Shown piece by piece: positions 28,101-37,134 of a stretch of DNA of 64,000 nt. A program made the position numbers and the translations under genes. The DNA comes from Calamus simplicifolius. Taxonomy: Eukaryota; Streptophyta; Magnoliopsida; Arecales; Arecaceae. How positions within the stretch are numbered: position 1 is the stretch's first letter; every line of letters starts with the position of its first letter. A model generated the notes under the pieces. It worked only from the letters and a program-made list of their open reading frames with translations. It was not told the origin of the DNA and ran no database searches. The stretch covers positions 534,516 through 598,515 of the forward strand of contig UESW01003835.1 in the NCBI GenBank assembly GCA_900491605.1. Reading direction: 5' to 3'.

Positions 28101-31100
28101 ACTGTTCTTCCAAATTATTCTTCTTTCTTCAATTAGAGCAAGGAGGCGATGCTTGTATGTTGATCTCTTTGATAGACCAAGAGTAGTTTGATTTTATCAT
28201 GGTAGTACTGTGACTTCTTGATATGCTGTCAGATAGTGTGTTGTGATGATTACCTTATTTGCTCTTGACAACCATTGGATTCTGAATATTTATTATTGAT
28301 TCCTGCAGACTTTTGGATCCAGACCTAGAAAGTTCAGGATCACTTTTTGTTGGGAGCTATATTTTGCAACTTATTTTACACTTGCCATCGCAAATGTCTC
28401 TGCATATTCGAGACCTCGTTGCTGCTGTTGTGAGACGTTTGCAGTCTTGTGAAATAGCTGCATTGAAAAGTTCCCTGATTGTCATTCTTGCTAGATTGGT
28501 AATTTCCTTTCTTGAGAGTTCCATTCTATGTACCTTTTTCTATTGAGTCCAGAAAACAATTTTTTTGGGGCAGTTGGTTTAAGCTTTTTTTGTTCTTTTT
28601 ATATAGGTGATTCTTTATTCTGTTGGAGTAATCTTTTGCATATATTTTCCTGTTTTGCCCGTTGACCTTGAGATTTACTATGAGATCCACTACATGCAAC
28701 ACTCTATGAGGCATGTTAATGTTAGAATTTTTTTACATATGCAAAACTCAGGGAGGTGTGCAAACAATAGGAATTTTTGTCAGCCGATTCAGTTGTTGAT
28801 TTCATTGGCTTAAATGCTCAATTCAGTATATTCTTATATGTGGACCATTTTCAAAAGCACCACAAAATATGCGAGCTTCCGAGATTGTTTTGCTAGCAGT
28901 GGTTTTTAGAGGGCCAAAGTTCTTGGTTACTGTGTGTCCTATTCTACATAAATCTTCACTTTTATCTACATTAATCTACCATGTTGCTAAAAGATTTATT
29001 CTATTACTAAAGGATTCTTTCTGATCTTTTTTTGTCCTTTTATTGACTTGATCTTCCACTGTTTATCTATTAGCAGCTCTATGTAGCTAGAATTAGACAA
29101 GGTTCATATGGGGTAGAAAATGTAACGGGATAATAACTTGTTATCTCTTACTAGTCAGTCATTTGCTTTATGGTAATATTGGTGAAGACCTTTTTAGGGA
29201 TTGACTGATCTTTATTCATTTGATTTTTAATACAAAGCACATGCTCAAACTGACTAAGTGTTGGAAAATATTCGATGCTGATTTACAATATTTCTTTGTT
29301 GTACAGTGGATTAGACTTGGTTCCTATGGTATCTCCGAGAAGTTCCATTGGATCTATTGATATTTCATCATTTGTTTTTTTATTACAAAGCACTTGAGCA
29401 TGTCCAAGTTGACTAAATAAGTGTTTCAAAGTGGTCCCATTGGAGGAAAATTGGAAAAATGAATAAGGATCATATCTCACTAACTCTACACCATAGTTAG
29501 ATTGGACCATTTTAATTGTTTCTGTCAACTTTGAGTAGGGTTATTACATTAAAACAGAAGTCTATAAAAAAGTAAAAGTCTACAGAACAATGAAATCTAG
29601 GAGATGATTATGTAGTTTTATTTTTACATTTCACCATGAATTTGTTAATCCATTAGTTGGGTGGTGCTGTTTACAGAGTTTTGATGGCTAATGTGACAAT
29701 TAGTTAACTGCCATTTGCACAACACATTTTTTGTGATTAAATGACATCATTTCACATCAAGTGCATGGTATATACCTCTTTCGCACTGTTTAGCAATTTA
29801 GATTGCATTATGTTGTCCAAACTGAAAGTCTTGTGTTATCTTACAAAGTGGGATCTATTTTCAAGGTAGTTATGAAGTTTATGGCATTGTGATGTAAGAT
29901 GATATCATCTGCTGGATCCACAACAATGGGTGCCAAGAACAATCTTATGATAACTTGTTCAAATGTATGTTTGATTGATCCACTTAATTTAGTTATCAAT
30001 AAGATGGCAAAATAAATTGCGTAAGGAGCTGAAATATGTTACTGAACAATGGGAAAGAAAATCGAGACATTCTCTTGGAGACAATGGCTGAATGCAGGTA
30101 TTGGGAAGTCCATATTCTCCGTTGGAGTTAAATTTAGAAGAAGGTTCACTGAAAAGTTAACTGGCAAATTATTATTTTTTCCTATATCTAATAAGACTAA
30201 AGATATTAGGTATCAGGCACAAATCATAAGTCTGTCTCAGAATAACTAGGGACTGCAATAATTCACAAGATGTACTTGTCGAAAGAGTTTGACTATGGTG
30301 GCCTACAAACAACAATCAGTGAATTTGTCACCTTGAGGAAGTGGGAAGGGCTGTCATGGAAACTAATCATGCCATTGTTTCTGGGTCTCATGGGTCCATT
30401 TTTCTCTGCTTCACCGTTGTCCTTGAAATACTTTTGTGTATGTCTCATTTTCTGGGAGCCAGGGTTAATAGAACCTTATGATGCTGCCAATTTCCTCATA
30501 TCATGAGATCAAAATCAATACTCAGATTCTTTGGTTGCAGGTGCATCTCAGTTCCCCAGATGTTGATCAATTCATCAATTTATTGCTTACAATTCCTGCC
30601 AAAGGCTATGAAAATTCATTTGCTTATGTGATGTCAGAATGGACAAAACTGCAGGGTAAGAGTTTTTTTGTTGATAATTCAGTCTCCTAGCTCCAATTTT
30701 ATGGTAGATTCTTCAAAAGGATATTATTTCAAATGCTTGCATGTTAAAAAATTCACATTGCAAATTTCTTTTAAGCCAGTGATTCATCATTGCTTTTCAA
30801 TTTTGTCATGTATTACACAAATTTTATGAAGTCTTACGTGTCTACATATGATTAAACTGTCCTGATGCCGTCAAATGAAGTACTTTTGTGGTAATGCTTT
30901 TTTCTTTGGGCAGCCTATGCCCCTTCGCACTTCACTGATATCTTCATCTTCTTAGGTTTAGTTTGGGATAAAAAAAACAATAACAAAGCCTTAATCCTAA
31001 GCTAATTGGGGTTGGCTATATGAATCATTTTTCTTCGTTCAGCTTGGTTTTAAGTCATATTTTTCATAAGATGGAAAGATAATTTTTCTTTAACACTTCC

Positions 31101-31584
31101 TCCTACATAATTTTGATTATTTTTATCTTTTTTTTTTCTACATGCATCAAATCATTCCTTTACATAGGGGTGCTCCTTTATGTCTATGTTATACATGTCC
31201 AAATCATTTAAGTCTTCTTTTCTTGTTTTGTCCTCGATTGATGCTACTTTTATTTTTTTTATAAACGGCTTCATTTCTTATTCTATTCTTTCTTATATTA
31301 TTGTATATCTATCTTTAACATTCTCATTTCAGCAACATGCATCTTGTGTGCATGTACTTTTTTAACAATTTAACATTCTATACCATAAAGCATGGTCGTT
31401 CTTATACATGTCTTGTAAAACTTTTTCTTTAACTTGGCATATTTGGGATCAACATGATTATTCGCAAATTGATGGTATAAAGCCTTCTACGAGTTATCTT
31501 TTTCATTGTTCTAAGCTATAGGAAAGTCACTGTCTTGAATCATTTGTCAGCCTCCTACCAGGAGGGATTGTCTTTTCACACACA

Positions 31585-31632
<48 letters not shown>

Positions 31633-33314
31633 ATGAACTTTTCCTCTTTTAATGGGTTGTTCTTGTTCTCGGAGCGTAGGTGAAATCCAGGGAGCCTACC
31701 AGATAAAGGTTACAACAACTGCACTGGCTTTATTGTTATCTACCCGGCATGTGGAGCTGGCAAAAATTAATGTCCAGGGCCATCTTATAAAGGTTTGAAG
31801 AATCCTTATGGTGCAGCAAAACAAGAATTTCATTGATGCATTTTAAAGATTTACCTAGTGTGTTCATTCAGTCTGATGCAGGTATAACCACACGCTCAAA
31901 AGCTAAACTAGCCCCAGACCAATGGACCATGATTCCTCTTCCTGCAAAGGTATAGGATAAATTCTAAACTTCTATCAGGCCAATGCCAACCCAATCCGTG
32001 ACATTTTATCAATAAATTTTTGATGTCTTCTGGTTATTTGGTCTTTTATCATGACAGTTTTGTTGATGTAATCACTTTTGAAAGAAGCTTGTTGATCAAC
32101 ACACATGCACGCATGCACGCATGCATGTGCGCACGCACACACACAAAAGAAAGTGAAAATTTTATTTAAAGTTAGGTGTTTTTTGCAACTGAAAATTATG
32201 AAAAAAGAGGCTGTTGAGAACTGCTTTATTGCAAGATTTCATAGTTCATGAAACCAGAATCTAGTTAACATCCTATACACAAGAAAATTGACAGGAACTT
32301 AGCTTAATCTTATTCAAATCACAGACTTCATCAAAACTTATTTGGACTGGGCAGGGTAGGGTAAATATGAAACATGCTGCCCTATTTTTAGACTAATTAA
32401 TTGCTAAAACTGAAAGCTTGATTTGACCATCTGTTGAATCAATTAGCAACTACTATTATTATTCTTTGGAGTTTAAACTAATGCATGTGCTACCGGTTGC
32501 TGCAGATCTTTTCATTGTTATCAGATGCATTAGTTGAGATTCAAGAGCAAATTTTGGATGTTGATGATGAGGTATTGCATACAATTTATTTCATACAATT
32601 TAAATCCCATATCAGAACAATGAAATAAAATTTTAGGTTGAGTCACTCACCAATTACTGTGACAGGAGAGTGACTGGGAAGAAGTTCCAGATAATGATGG
32701 TGGCATACCACAAGAAATATTATATTCATCAACTGTCCCATCAAATGTGAACCCTTCAGTTGAACATCTTGACGCAATGGCAAAAGTCCTTGATGAGGTA
32801 AGGAAGCAATTTACCCTTTTCCCATTTTAATTTCAAATTTTGTTGTGTGTATTTTATTAGTGCTTAGATTGGCAGACTGATTTGATGCCCTTTTTTTTTT
32901 GTAATTTCTCCCCCTTTGAACACTACAAAGGATGAGGATGATAGTTATGATGATGATCTTACAAAAGTTGATCCTCTTAATGAGGTTTGCTCTCAAACAG
33001 AAACTCTCTTAGACGTGTAAATCATCAGACATGCTCTTTGCTTGGTGGTATAACTCTTTTTTCTTTAGCAGATCAAGCTGGTAGATTTCCTTGCAAGCTT
33101 CTTTGTCAACTTATCTAATAGTGATGGATCTCTCTTTAATTATCTTTGCCAGGTAGATCAGCCCATCACTTTATTTGACTTTTTCCTTTGAAAGGATATT
33201 GCTCTACCTTGAGGACCGAATTATTCTAAAAGAGATGTAATTTTGTTCGTTTAATTATTGCAGAGTCTAACAAATGCACAGAGAGCTGCTGTGGAAAAGG
33301 TTCTAAGCAAGTAA
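1072..33314 (+). CDS. IPO9: Importin-9-like nuclear transport receptor (5' partial, 22 exons)
   Basis: A karyopherin-beta (HEAT-repeat) receptor expected to carry proteins through the nuclear pore with Ran. Exons read: 1072-1146, 10778-10908, 18037-18096, 18635-18707, 18789-18853, 18936-18997, 19095-19218, 19300-19357, 19505-19617, 20917-20994, 21097-21159, 21297-21392, 21504-21613, 28309-28498, 30541-30655, 31680-31792, 31872-31949, 32506-32571, 32666-32797, 32931-32984, 33072-33152, 33264-33314 (stop TAA). All junctions are GT-AG. Recognisable blocks are WSLDANQYVADE, PPPVKVGACRALSQLLP, NATECLAAFLSGGRQDLLQW, YVMSEWTKLQGEIQGAYQIK and GITTRSKAK, then an acidic stretch and NAQRAAVEKVL. The exons sum to 1988 bases, one short of an open frame, because of a 1-base loss near 1116; corrected, they give 662 residues. 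The family is about 1000 residues, so about 350 N-terminal residues lie upstream. Family identity comes from remembered plant importin-9 sequence and was not searched. Confidence 0.9.
1329..3037 (-). repeat. 3' LTR of the chromovirus
   Basis: A 1709-bp terminal repeat, TGTCACGCCC to GGGGTTACA on the + strand. It aligns by eye along its whole length with 7869-9567, with scattered substitutions and small indels. The short reading frames inside it are not genes. Confidence 0.93.
3038..3050 (-). other. Polypurine tract of the chromovirus
   Basis: On the - strand this reads AAGGAAGGGAGAA directly before the 3' LTR, where plus-strand DNA synthesis is primed. Confidence 0.75.
3204..4609 (-). pseudogene. 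Integrase with C-terminal chromodomain-like tail (chromovirus)
   Basis: A broken integrase. From about 4430 to 4280 the - strand shows a zinc-binding HHCC domain (HYSPYTVHPGG, then CLVCQRVKAEHQRP) with a stop in place of a Trp. The core follows, with DFVTNLPKTP near 4200 and, in an open frame 4045-3404, FSTAYPQSDGQSERTIQILE and EFAYNNSY. The C-terminal part has GPFDILRRVGKVAYSLALP. Past one frameshift it continues as VFHVSMLRKYIPGPSH, a stop, and RRTIPSVKAQWSNH..EATWELE, ending at 3204. That last module is the chromodomain-like tail of chromoviruses. Confidence 0.88.
4533..5091 (-). pseudogene. RNase H domain (chromovirus)
   Basis: The frame 5091-4834 holds LYTDASRKGLGCVLMQ, VIAYASRQLKPYEQNY and HDLELAAVVFALKIWRRYLYG. 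These include the catalytic Asp of TDAS and the Glu of DLELAA. It continues after a frameshift in 4787-4533 with DYDLTLHYHPGKANVVADSLSRK. This is the usual Ty3/gypsy RNase H order. It cannot be read as one protein. Confidence 0.9.
5103..6116 (-). pseudogene. Reverse transcriptase (chromovirus)
   Basis: Three pieces in different frames. 6116-5880 has FSDVFPDDLTNLPQDRKV and FSIDLVPGT, the entry to RT. 5730-5362 is the palm, with YPLSRIDDLFDQLQGARIFSKIDL, MPFGLTNAPAAF and the catalytic box FIDDIL (the YxDD motif with Phe-Ile). 5381-5103 is the connection, with FLGHIISKDGISVDPKKIEAI and FLGLARYYRKFVENFS. Frameshifts separate them, but the motif residues are kept. Confidence 0.93.
6134..6400 (-). 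pseudogene. Aspartic protease region (chromovirus)
   Basis: An 88-residue open piece between Gag and RT with FDVILGMDWLASYHASVDC, the Ty3/gypsy protease C-terminal signature, and upstream VVLEDRRLNSDLIVLPLKFFD. The catalytic DSGATHSFIS-type motif is not clear in this frame. It would lie just upstream near 6400-6480, where the reading frame is disrupted. Confidence 0.8.
6512..7700 (-). pseudogene. Gag with zinc knuckle (chromovirus)
   Basis: Gag starts at MASRTSSQQNDEDS (7700). The 7175-6825 piece has NQIKLEQRNLSVAQYEAEFTRL and FTKGLRPRLRQAV, typical of plant Ty3/gypsy Gag (Retrotrans_gag). The 6727-6512 piece has CFLCGKTDHKIATC, a CX2CX4HX4C zinc knuckle that binds genomic RNA. The frames are interrupted near 7390 and 6780. 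The long + strand frames across 6536-7130 are antisense shadows. Confidence 0.9.
7849..7861 (-). other. Primer binding site, initiator Met-tRNA
   Basis: On the - strand this reads TGGTATCAGAGCC, complementary to the 3' end of initiator tRNA-Met and 7 bases inside the 5' LTR. It sets minus-strand priming and confirms the element's orientation. Confidence 0.88.
7869..9567 (-). repeat. 5' LTR of the chromovirus
   Basis: A 1699-bp repeat partner of 1329-3037. On the + strand it runs TGTTACACCT to GGGGTTACA and is followed by the target duplication ACATG. On the - strand it is the promoter-bearing 5' LTR. Confidence 0.93.
9573..10777 (+). other. Importin intron remainder
   Basis: Ordinary T-rich intron sequence between the chromovirus and the exon acceptor TTTTCAG at 10771-10777. 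I see no other feature. Confidence 0.6.
10778..10908 (+). CDS. IPO9: Importin-9 exon 2 of window
   Basis: It reads SLLLEEIVNAFGGEGIDSII through SADWWR, between TTTTCAG and GTGAGT. It enters in phase 1 and leaves in phase 0. It is isolated, with a 9.6-kb intron before it and a 7.1-kb intron after it. Confidence 0.9.
12860..13013. repeat. 76-bp direct tandem duplication
   Basis: Two near-identical copies, 12860-12935 and 12936-13013, each beginning TCTCTCAAGCTCAATTGTAC. They lie in importin intron 10909-18036. No function is visible. Confidence 0.85.
13927..14105 (+). repeat. Long polypurine (GA) tract
   Basis: About 180 bases that are almost only A and G on the + strand, with a handful of pyrimidines. 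Such strand-asymmetric tracts can form triplex (H-DNA). The Phe/Leu/Ser-rich reading frames on the - strand arise from this composition. Confidence 0.85.
14518..14790. repeat. Degenerate ~140-bp tandem duplication
   Basis: Two diverged copies share AACCGAAG near their start and GAGAGGGCGGTG(T/C)GTACTTGC at 14577 and 14715. They sit in a more GC-rich patch (14430-15020) that looks like an old repeat of unknown family. Confidence 0.6.
17263..17484. repeat. ~107-bp direct tandem duplication
   Basis: Copies at 17263-17370 and 17379-17484 both run from AGTTCAGTTCAAATGATAAATG to GGCTCGACTTGGCT. They are close but not identical. This is importin intron sequence, and I recognise no transposon family. 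Confidence 0.88.
18037..19617 (+). CDS. IPO9: Importin-9 exon cluster (7 exons)
   Basis: Exons 18037-18096 (LREASLFVLVSLSEQLLEAQ), 18635-18707, 18789-18853 (VCEYPFLHARAFSTVAKFSS), 18936-18997, 19095-19218 (PPPVKVGACRALSQLLP), 19300-19357 and 19505-19617 (ISPIILNVWAQNVSDPF). They encode middle HEAT repeats. Phases chain without a break (0, 1, 0, 2, 0, 1, 0 at the ends). The Val codon of DVPPP is split across 18997 and 19095. Confidence 0.92.
20080..20350 (-). mobile_element. RTE-type LINE 3' relic
   Basis: Read on the - strand, the segment gives RNEVIRKKA followed by ASIEDKL, then decays with stops. This matches the C-terminal end of plant RTE non-LTR reverse transcriptases. It is also similar to 30965-31435. 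It lies in an importin intron and is short and dead. Confidence 0.65.
20917..21613 (+). CDS. IPO9: Importin-9 exon cluster (4 exons)
   Basis: Exons 20917-20994 (AIKNAPGCIHPLVSRILPYV), 21097-21159 (GLVAGSLDLLTMILK), 21297-21392 (HAPLDVVKAVFDICFNHIIR) and 21504-21613 (NATECLAAFLSGGRQDLLQW through SLLDAAS). All are in frame. The last ends in AG, which completes an Arg codon with the exon 6.7 kb downstream at 28309. Confidence 0.92.
22310..23210 (-). pseudogene. LINE relic with zf-RVT domain
   Basis: The - strand reads, in order, IIFWTDTSCGDIPLLVNFL (near 23190), CHKSI.KSCPPYKTKFLL, LAAKDKVLTISNLMKMGWFS, and CYLCEENCEDTNHLFLHC near 22740-22690. The last is the C-x2-C...H-x3-H-C pattern of the zf-RVT domain at the end of plant L1-type LINE ORF2. 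Internal stops and frameshifts kill it. The relic sits antisense in importin intron 21614-28308; its ends are approximate. Confidence 0.8.
24348..24374. repeat. (CT)n microsatellite
   Basis: An uninterrupted dinucleotide run in importin intron sequence, followed by a short CA run. Confidence 0.95.
24780..25165. repeat. Degenerate ~169-bp tandem duplication
   Basis: Two diverged copies. Anchors such as (G/A)ATGAGCCC followed by GCTTGC(A/T)AGG recur at 24936 and 25105. In importin intron; family unknown. Confidence 0.6.
25200..28308. other. Importin intron remainder, repeat-like, no gene
   Basis: G/T-rich sequence with several short open frames (for example 25582-25797 and 26805-27218) and many GTGAAG/GCATGG-type words. 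It looks like decayed repetitive DNA, but I recognise no protein motif. It ends at the acceptor TCCTGCAG. Confidence 0.45.
28309..28498 (+). CDS. IPO9: Importin-9 exon
   Basis: The largest exon. It reads LLDPDLESSGSLFVGSYILQ, LHLPSQMSLHIRDLVAAVVR and LKSSLIVILARL, between TCCTGCAG and GTAATT. These are HEAT-repeat helices. One base completes the split Arg codon from 21613; it leaves in phase 0. Confidence 0.93.
28499..30540 (+). other. Importin intron, nothing recognised
   Basis: AT-rich intron. The words CAAAGCAC(A/T)TG with adjacent AACTGACTAA/TTGACTAAATAAG recur at about 29235 and 29387, suggesting a short old duplication. No coding or RNA feature is seen. Confidence 0.5.
30541..33314 (+). 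CDS. IPO9: Importin-9 C-terminal exon cluster (8 exons)
   Basis: Exons 30541-30655 (DVDQFINLLLTIPAKGYENS), 31680-31792 (GAYQIKVTTTALALLLSTRH), 31872-31949, 32506-32571, 32666-32797, 32931-32984, 33072-33152 and 33264-33314. The 31872 exon must start at TCTGATGCAGG; starting at the next AG would bring an immediate stop. Residues from 32506 to 32984 form the acidic stretch (DVDDEESDWEEVPDN, DEDDDSYDDDL-like) typical of importins. The protein ends NAQRAAVEKVLSK. Confidence 0.92.
30965..31435 (-). mobile_element. RTE-type LINE 3' relic
   Basis: Read on the - strand from about 31430 it gives KFYKTCIRTTMLYGIEC, then RNEAVYKK and VASIEDK. It ends with the IHIANPN..LRIKALLL block common to plant RTE 3' ends. 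It sits antisense in an importin intron and is frameshifted throughout. Confidence 0.75.
31577..31631. repeat. (CA)n(GA)n compound microsatellite
   Basis: Thirteen or so CA units pass directly into GA units, about 50 bases upstream of the exon at 31680. Confidence 0.95.
32099..32146. repeat. Alternating purine-pyrimidine tract
   Basis: CACACATGCACGCATGCACG and continuing GCATGTGCGCACGCACACAC form about 45 bases of almost strict alternation. Such sequence can adopt Z-DNA. It is intronic. Confidence 0.8.
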
Positions 33315-34820
33315 ATCAGCTTAAAAATCACTTGGTTGTGCTGAGTGCAGCTTTCCCTGTTCAATCGTTCCTCAGTAAATGCCATTTTTTCCCTTGCTAA
33401 ACTTTCCATTTTGGTATGTCAACCTGTTGAGTTGTACAGCAATGGTCCAAAGCAGTTGTCGACTGACAGAATCTGGATCTAGGCTCGTCAAGCAGTAGGT
33501 GGTAAAGATATGCAACGTACTGTGTTTTTTGTGTTCGGCATTGAGACAGAAGGCACCACTTGGTAGTGAAATGTTTTAAGGGGGTGTGTGAGGTATAATG
33601 GTCTTGATAGGTAGCTGTTCATCAGCTTTTGGAATTAGTGCAGCACATACATACAAATAGTTTTAAAATTGAGCCAAAAAAATGTCATTGATAGAAATGC
33701 CATGGCTTTAGCCTTCCCACACGGATATCCCCTTCTGAAAATACTTGGCAGATTTACAAGATCCACCACCTTGGCATACTTTGTTTTGTCTTGCAAATTT
33801 TCTGTGATTATACTATTGCCTGAAAATATAAAGGTTCAGCGTTCTAGACAGGTGTTTGTTCAATTATTCATTTTGTTTGCATCTGGAAATTTTTGTGTCA
33901 ATGGATTGAGGATATGAAACCTATATTACGGTTTTGTTTTTCTTTGATGCAGAAAAGAGAGGCATGAACAAAATTTTCCAGAGATTCTGACTAAATTTGA
34001 TGTATTAAGGTGAATATTTAGATGAAAATGTGATATTTATAGACTAATAAGTAAGGGGTTTTTTTTTTCTTTCTTTTTTTCCTGTGTGCGTGTGCGCGCA
34101 CGCGGTTAAAATGAGGAGCGAGCGGAACACTGAGCAGTCGGAAGGATCACCTTGTGGTTATAAAACTTTGCTCTTATGGCCTGCCACCTAGGAGCTTTGG
34201 TAATAATAGATCTAAATAAGATATGCATTAGAACTAGGTTGCGGATTGCATCAGCTACCGTATGAGAATTGAAATTTATGAGATCAGAATTATTGTGATT
34301 TATCAACCTATTTGATGAAGTTTGAAAGCTAACAAGAGTGCTTGTAATGAGGGTAAAAAAGTACCAAACATTCCTGACTTGTGATTTGGAAGAACTGCCA
34401 TCTTTCAGGTTTTGAACTTTGGATGCTTTGAGAAGACTTTTGACAAGCCCTGTTTTGTGCACGATTAGTCCCGTAGGTGGAAGATGGCTGTGATGGCTAA
34501 TTAACTTAATCAAAAGATGATTAAGTAGATAATAAGACCGAGTTTAAAGTTAAATTTTATGTTTTGGAGACAATTTTGTTCCGCACAAGTGTTTAGGTAT
34601 TGTGACGATTGTCTTTCAGGATATAATAGTCTTCTTCTAATAAAAGTAGCATTATTTATCATTAGAACAGCAAATCAAGAATACTATACTTTATTGAATT
34701 CAGAGTATGGAAATGCTAAGGAAAAGAATTTCGAATGGATGAGATGAAATGCAAGTGATAAGTTCTATTTATAGACTTTTAAGTGCCTTTTGAAAGCACT
34801 CTTATAGACTAGAATGGAAT
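33315..34820. other. Importin 3' flank, nothing recognised
   Basis: 3' UTR and downstream DNA with no clear polyadenylation site, RNA gene or transposon domain. It contains a short GTGTGCGTGTGCGCGCACGCG run at about 34084-34104. Confidence 0.5.
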
Positions 34821-35320
34821 CGATTGATCAAGAGACATGCGCGAAAGGGCTTATCCGGATTTGATATTCTGATTTAGTATCTCAATTTGAAGATCATGTG
34901 ATCAACGTCTTGTAGATAAGTCTTTTCATCAAATCTATATGTTGTTTTAAGATTCGGTCTTCCGTTTCAATGATCGAGTGAGCCGATCAGCGATCGGGTG
35001 CATTGATTGATCAACGATCTTTCGATCGGGTGCGTATCTATAAGCCGTTTCGATCTTCTGATCAATGATCGGATGCATCGATTGATCAATGCACTGTGAT
35101 CACTTGATTGCCTTGATTAGATGTGTGATTAGATTGATCGAGTTCATCGATCGATCAACACCACTCCGCTCTAATCATTGCATCTTAATGCTTGATCATG
35201 ACTTCTGATCCGATTGATCTCAACATTTGATTTTGATCCCTCATTTGATAAATTATCCAATCCAACGATGATCTTATTATCTCATCGTATAATCTGAATT
35301 CAATCATCTTTGATCATCAG
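34821..35320. repeat. GATC-rich degenerate repeat tract
   Basis: By eye about 23 GATC tetramers in 500 bases, where about two are expected. Many are in the words GATTGATCAA, GATCGGGTGC and CATCGATCGATC. It looks like an array of short degenerate palindromes. The family is unknown; it may be part of an old LTR. Confidence 0.7.
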
Positions 35321-35799
35321 TTCTTTATGATTATAAAAAAATTTTAAGGCTCTTCATGAGCGAATTATGCTCTTGTTGCCCTTCGCATATGCACATATGC
35401 ATGTGGATGATGTTACTCTAGTTCTTCACTTACTTTGGTGAGCTTAAATGCACGGGCATGAAAAAAGATTTACACATAAAGTGAATCAGCTTTTTTATAA
35501 ATTTCAATATAGGACTAAAGGTCTTTAATTTTTTATTCCAAAATAATGGGTCTCAAAGAACCATTTCCAACGAGCTCTCTTCTGGCTCAAGGAGATCTGT
35601 ATAATCAGGAATGTTGTTAAGAAGATAGCGACAGCAGGTCCTCGCAAGGCTGCTTTGGGTTGTCGGAATTCTCCAAACAACTTGTGCAGGTGAAGGTCGC
35701 AGATGTACTAGGTAGTCTGTGCTTCCCAAATCAGAGCAGGAAGTCTTGAACGCTAACGTTCTTAGGCTTCTGTTGTTAGGGGATTGAATGATCAAGCAA

Positions 35800-35984
35800 G
35801 TGTTGGTCGGGTTTCTGAGGAAGAGATTGAGATTCTTCTCAAGACATTAAATGGATTTATCCAGTTTGCAAGCAATGATATTCAGAAAGCACGTGCAGAA
35901 TAGCTATTTTCTTTGATAGGTCATACGCTGGGGAGAAAGCTGGGCTTGGAATATCTGAGTACAAATATGAAGTTGAAATGGCAC
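35800..35984 (+). pseudogene. LINE ORF1 N-terminal piece
   Basis: The + strand reads VSEEEIEILLKTLNGFIQFA, KARAE, a stop in place of an expected Trp, then LFSLIGHTLGRKLG. This resembles the start of the DUF4283 domain of plant LINE ORF1. It stops at the target duplication GGCAC (35980-35984), where an LTR element is inserted. Confidence 0.65.
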
Positions 35985-37134
35985 TGATGGAGCCAATAAG
36001 CCCCATGGGCAATGGTAATTTCATCGGGGTTGCGCTAGTCATTTTTGAAGACAACCAATCAGCCTCGGTCCTCAACCTCAGCAAGACAGTCCCTCGGTCC
36101 TCGGCCAGTCGGCCCTCGGCCTCAGCAAGACAGCCAATCGGCCTTGATCTTCAGCCTCGGCCTTAGCAAGACAGCCCTTCGCCTCGGCCAGTCGGCCCTC
36201 GGCCTCGGTCCTCGATCTCAGCAAGACAACAAGTCGGCCTCGGTCCTCGGCCTCAGCAAGACAGCCAGTCGGCCTCGATCATCGGCCTCGATCCTCGACC
36301 TCGGCCTCAACAAGACAGCCCCTCGGCCTCAGCAAATTGGCCTTCGGCCTCGACCTCAGCAAGACAACTAGTCGGCCTCGACCTCAGCAAGACAGCTAGT
36401 CGGCCTCGGTCCTCGGCCATCTCAGCCTCGACCTCGAATAGTGCCATGCACGTGCTCTATAATCAATGCTCTACGAGGGACAGAGCCGGCTTCAACTTCA
36501 AGCTTCATCTTCTGCCTACACTCACTGTGGAGCCCATGCGCCTGACTTTATCGCCCATTACTTTCCACATAAGACAACTAAAGTGTGGCATGAGGGACAC
36601 ATCTGACAAACACTGTAACGGCTGGCCATGCCCTGTAGTAGCCTGCAATAACTGTTCAAACCAAGCAGCACTTACCAATTATGCAGCCACCCATATTTGA
36701 CGGGACATGGCCTGCACTTATGACATGCCACTAAGAAGCAAGCCCTGCCATTGCTGTCATTGCTGCGACCATCATAAATGCTTTGACAAGTGATCATGCC
36801 CCAAGACTGGCAGACTCCAAGTATCAATAAAACGGATAAGAGGGGCCTCCGACCAGGTAACTCATAACTCACTACACTCCCAAACGCTCATTCTTGCTCA
36901 CAGAGAGCACGGCTCTAAACCTCTCTTTTCTTCTCTCTTTCGAGCTTCCTCAAGCTCACGGCTGTTGCCCAGAGCACTGACTTGAGCGTCGGAGGGTTTC
37001 CGCCGGAATCTCTGATCCTCGAGATTTATTTGCATGCTCCTAGGCGCGAGAAGCTCGCGGAAAGATCTCGGGCTCGCTAGAGGAGGCAACCGAATGCTCG
37101 CGGATGCTCGAGGGAAGGTGATTTGGCATCAATA
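35985..37134 (+). repeat. 5' LTR of the non-autonomous element
   Basis: 1150 bp, TGATGGAGCC to GGCATCAATA. The last CA of the partner is TA here. It contains a GC-rich minisatellite (36055-36420) and the transcript leader-like block GAGAGCACGGCTCTAA. Confidence 0.88.
36055..36420 (+). repeat. CTCGGCCTCAGCAAGACAGC minisatellite in LTR
   Basis: Units of about 30-40 bases built from CGGCCTCGGTCCTCGGCC and CTCAGCAAGACAGCCAGT, about ten copies with variants. The partner array is at 39540-39850. Open frames through it (36045-36371) are by-products of the repeats. Confidence 0.88.

Noticed and set aside
31879..31949. Alternative importin exon start at the AG just before GTATAACC
   Set aside because: It gives an immediate stop. 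The upstream AG at 31870-31871 keeps the frame and the conserved GITTRSKAK.
36045..36371. Repetitive Arg/Pro/Ser/Gln protein frame
   Set aside because: It is a product of the LTR minisatellite. The partner LTR array gives similar but shifted frames.
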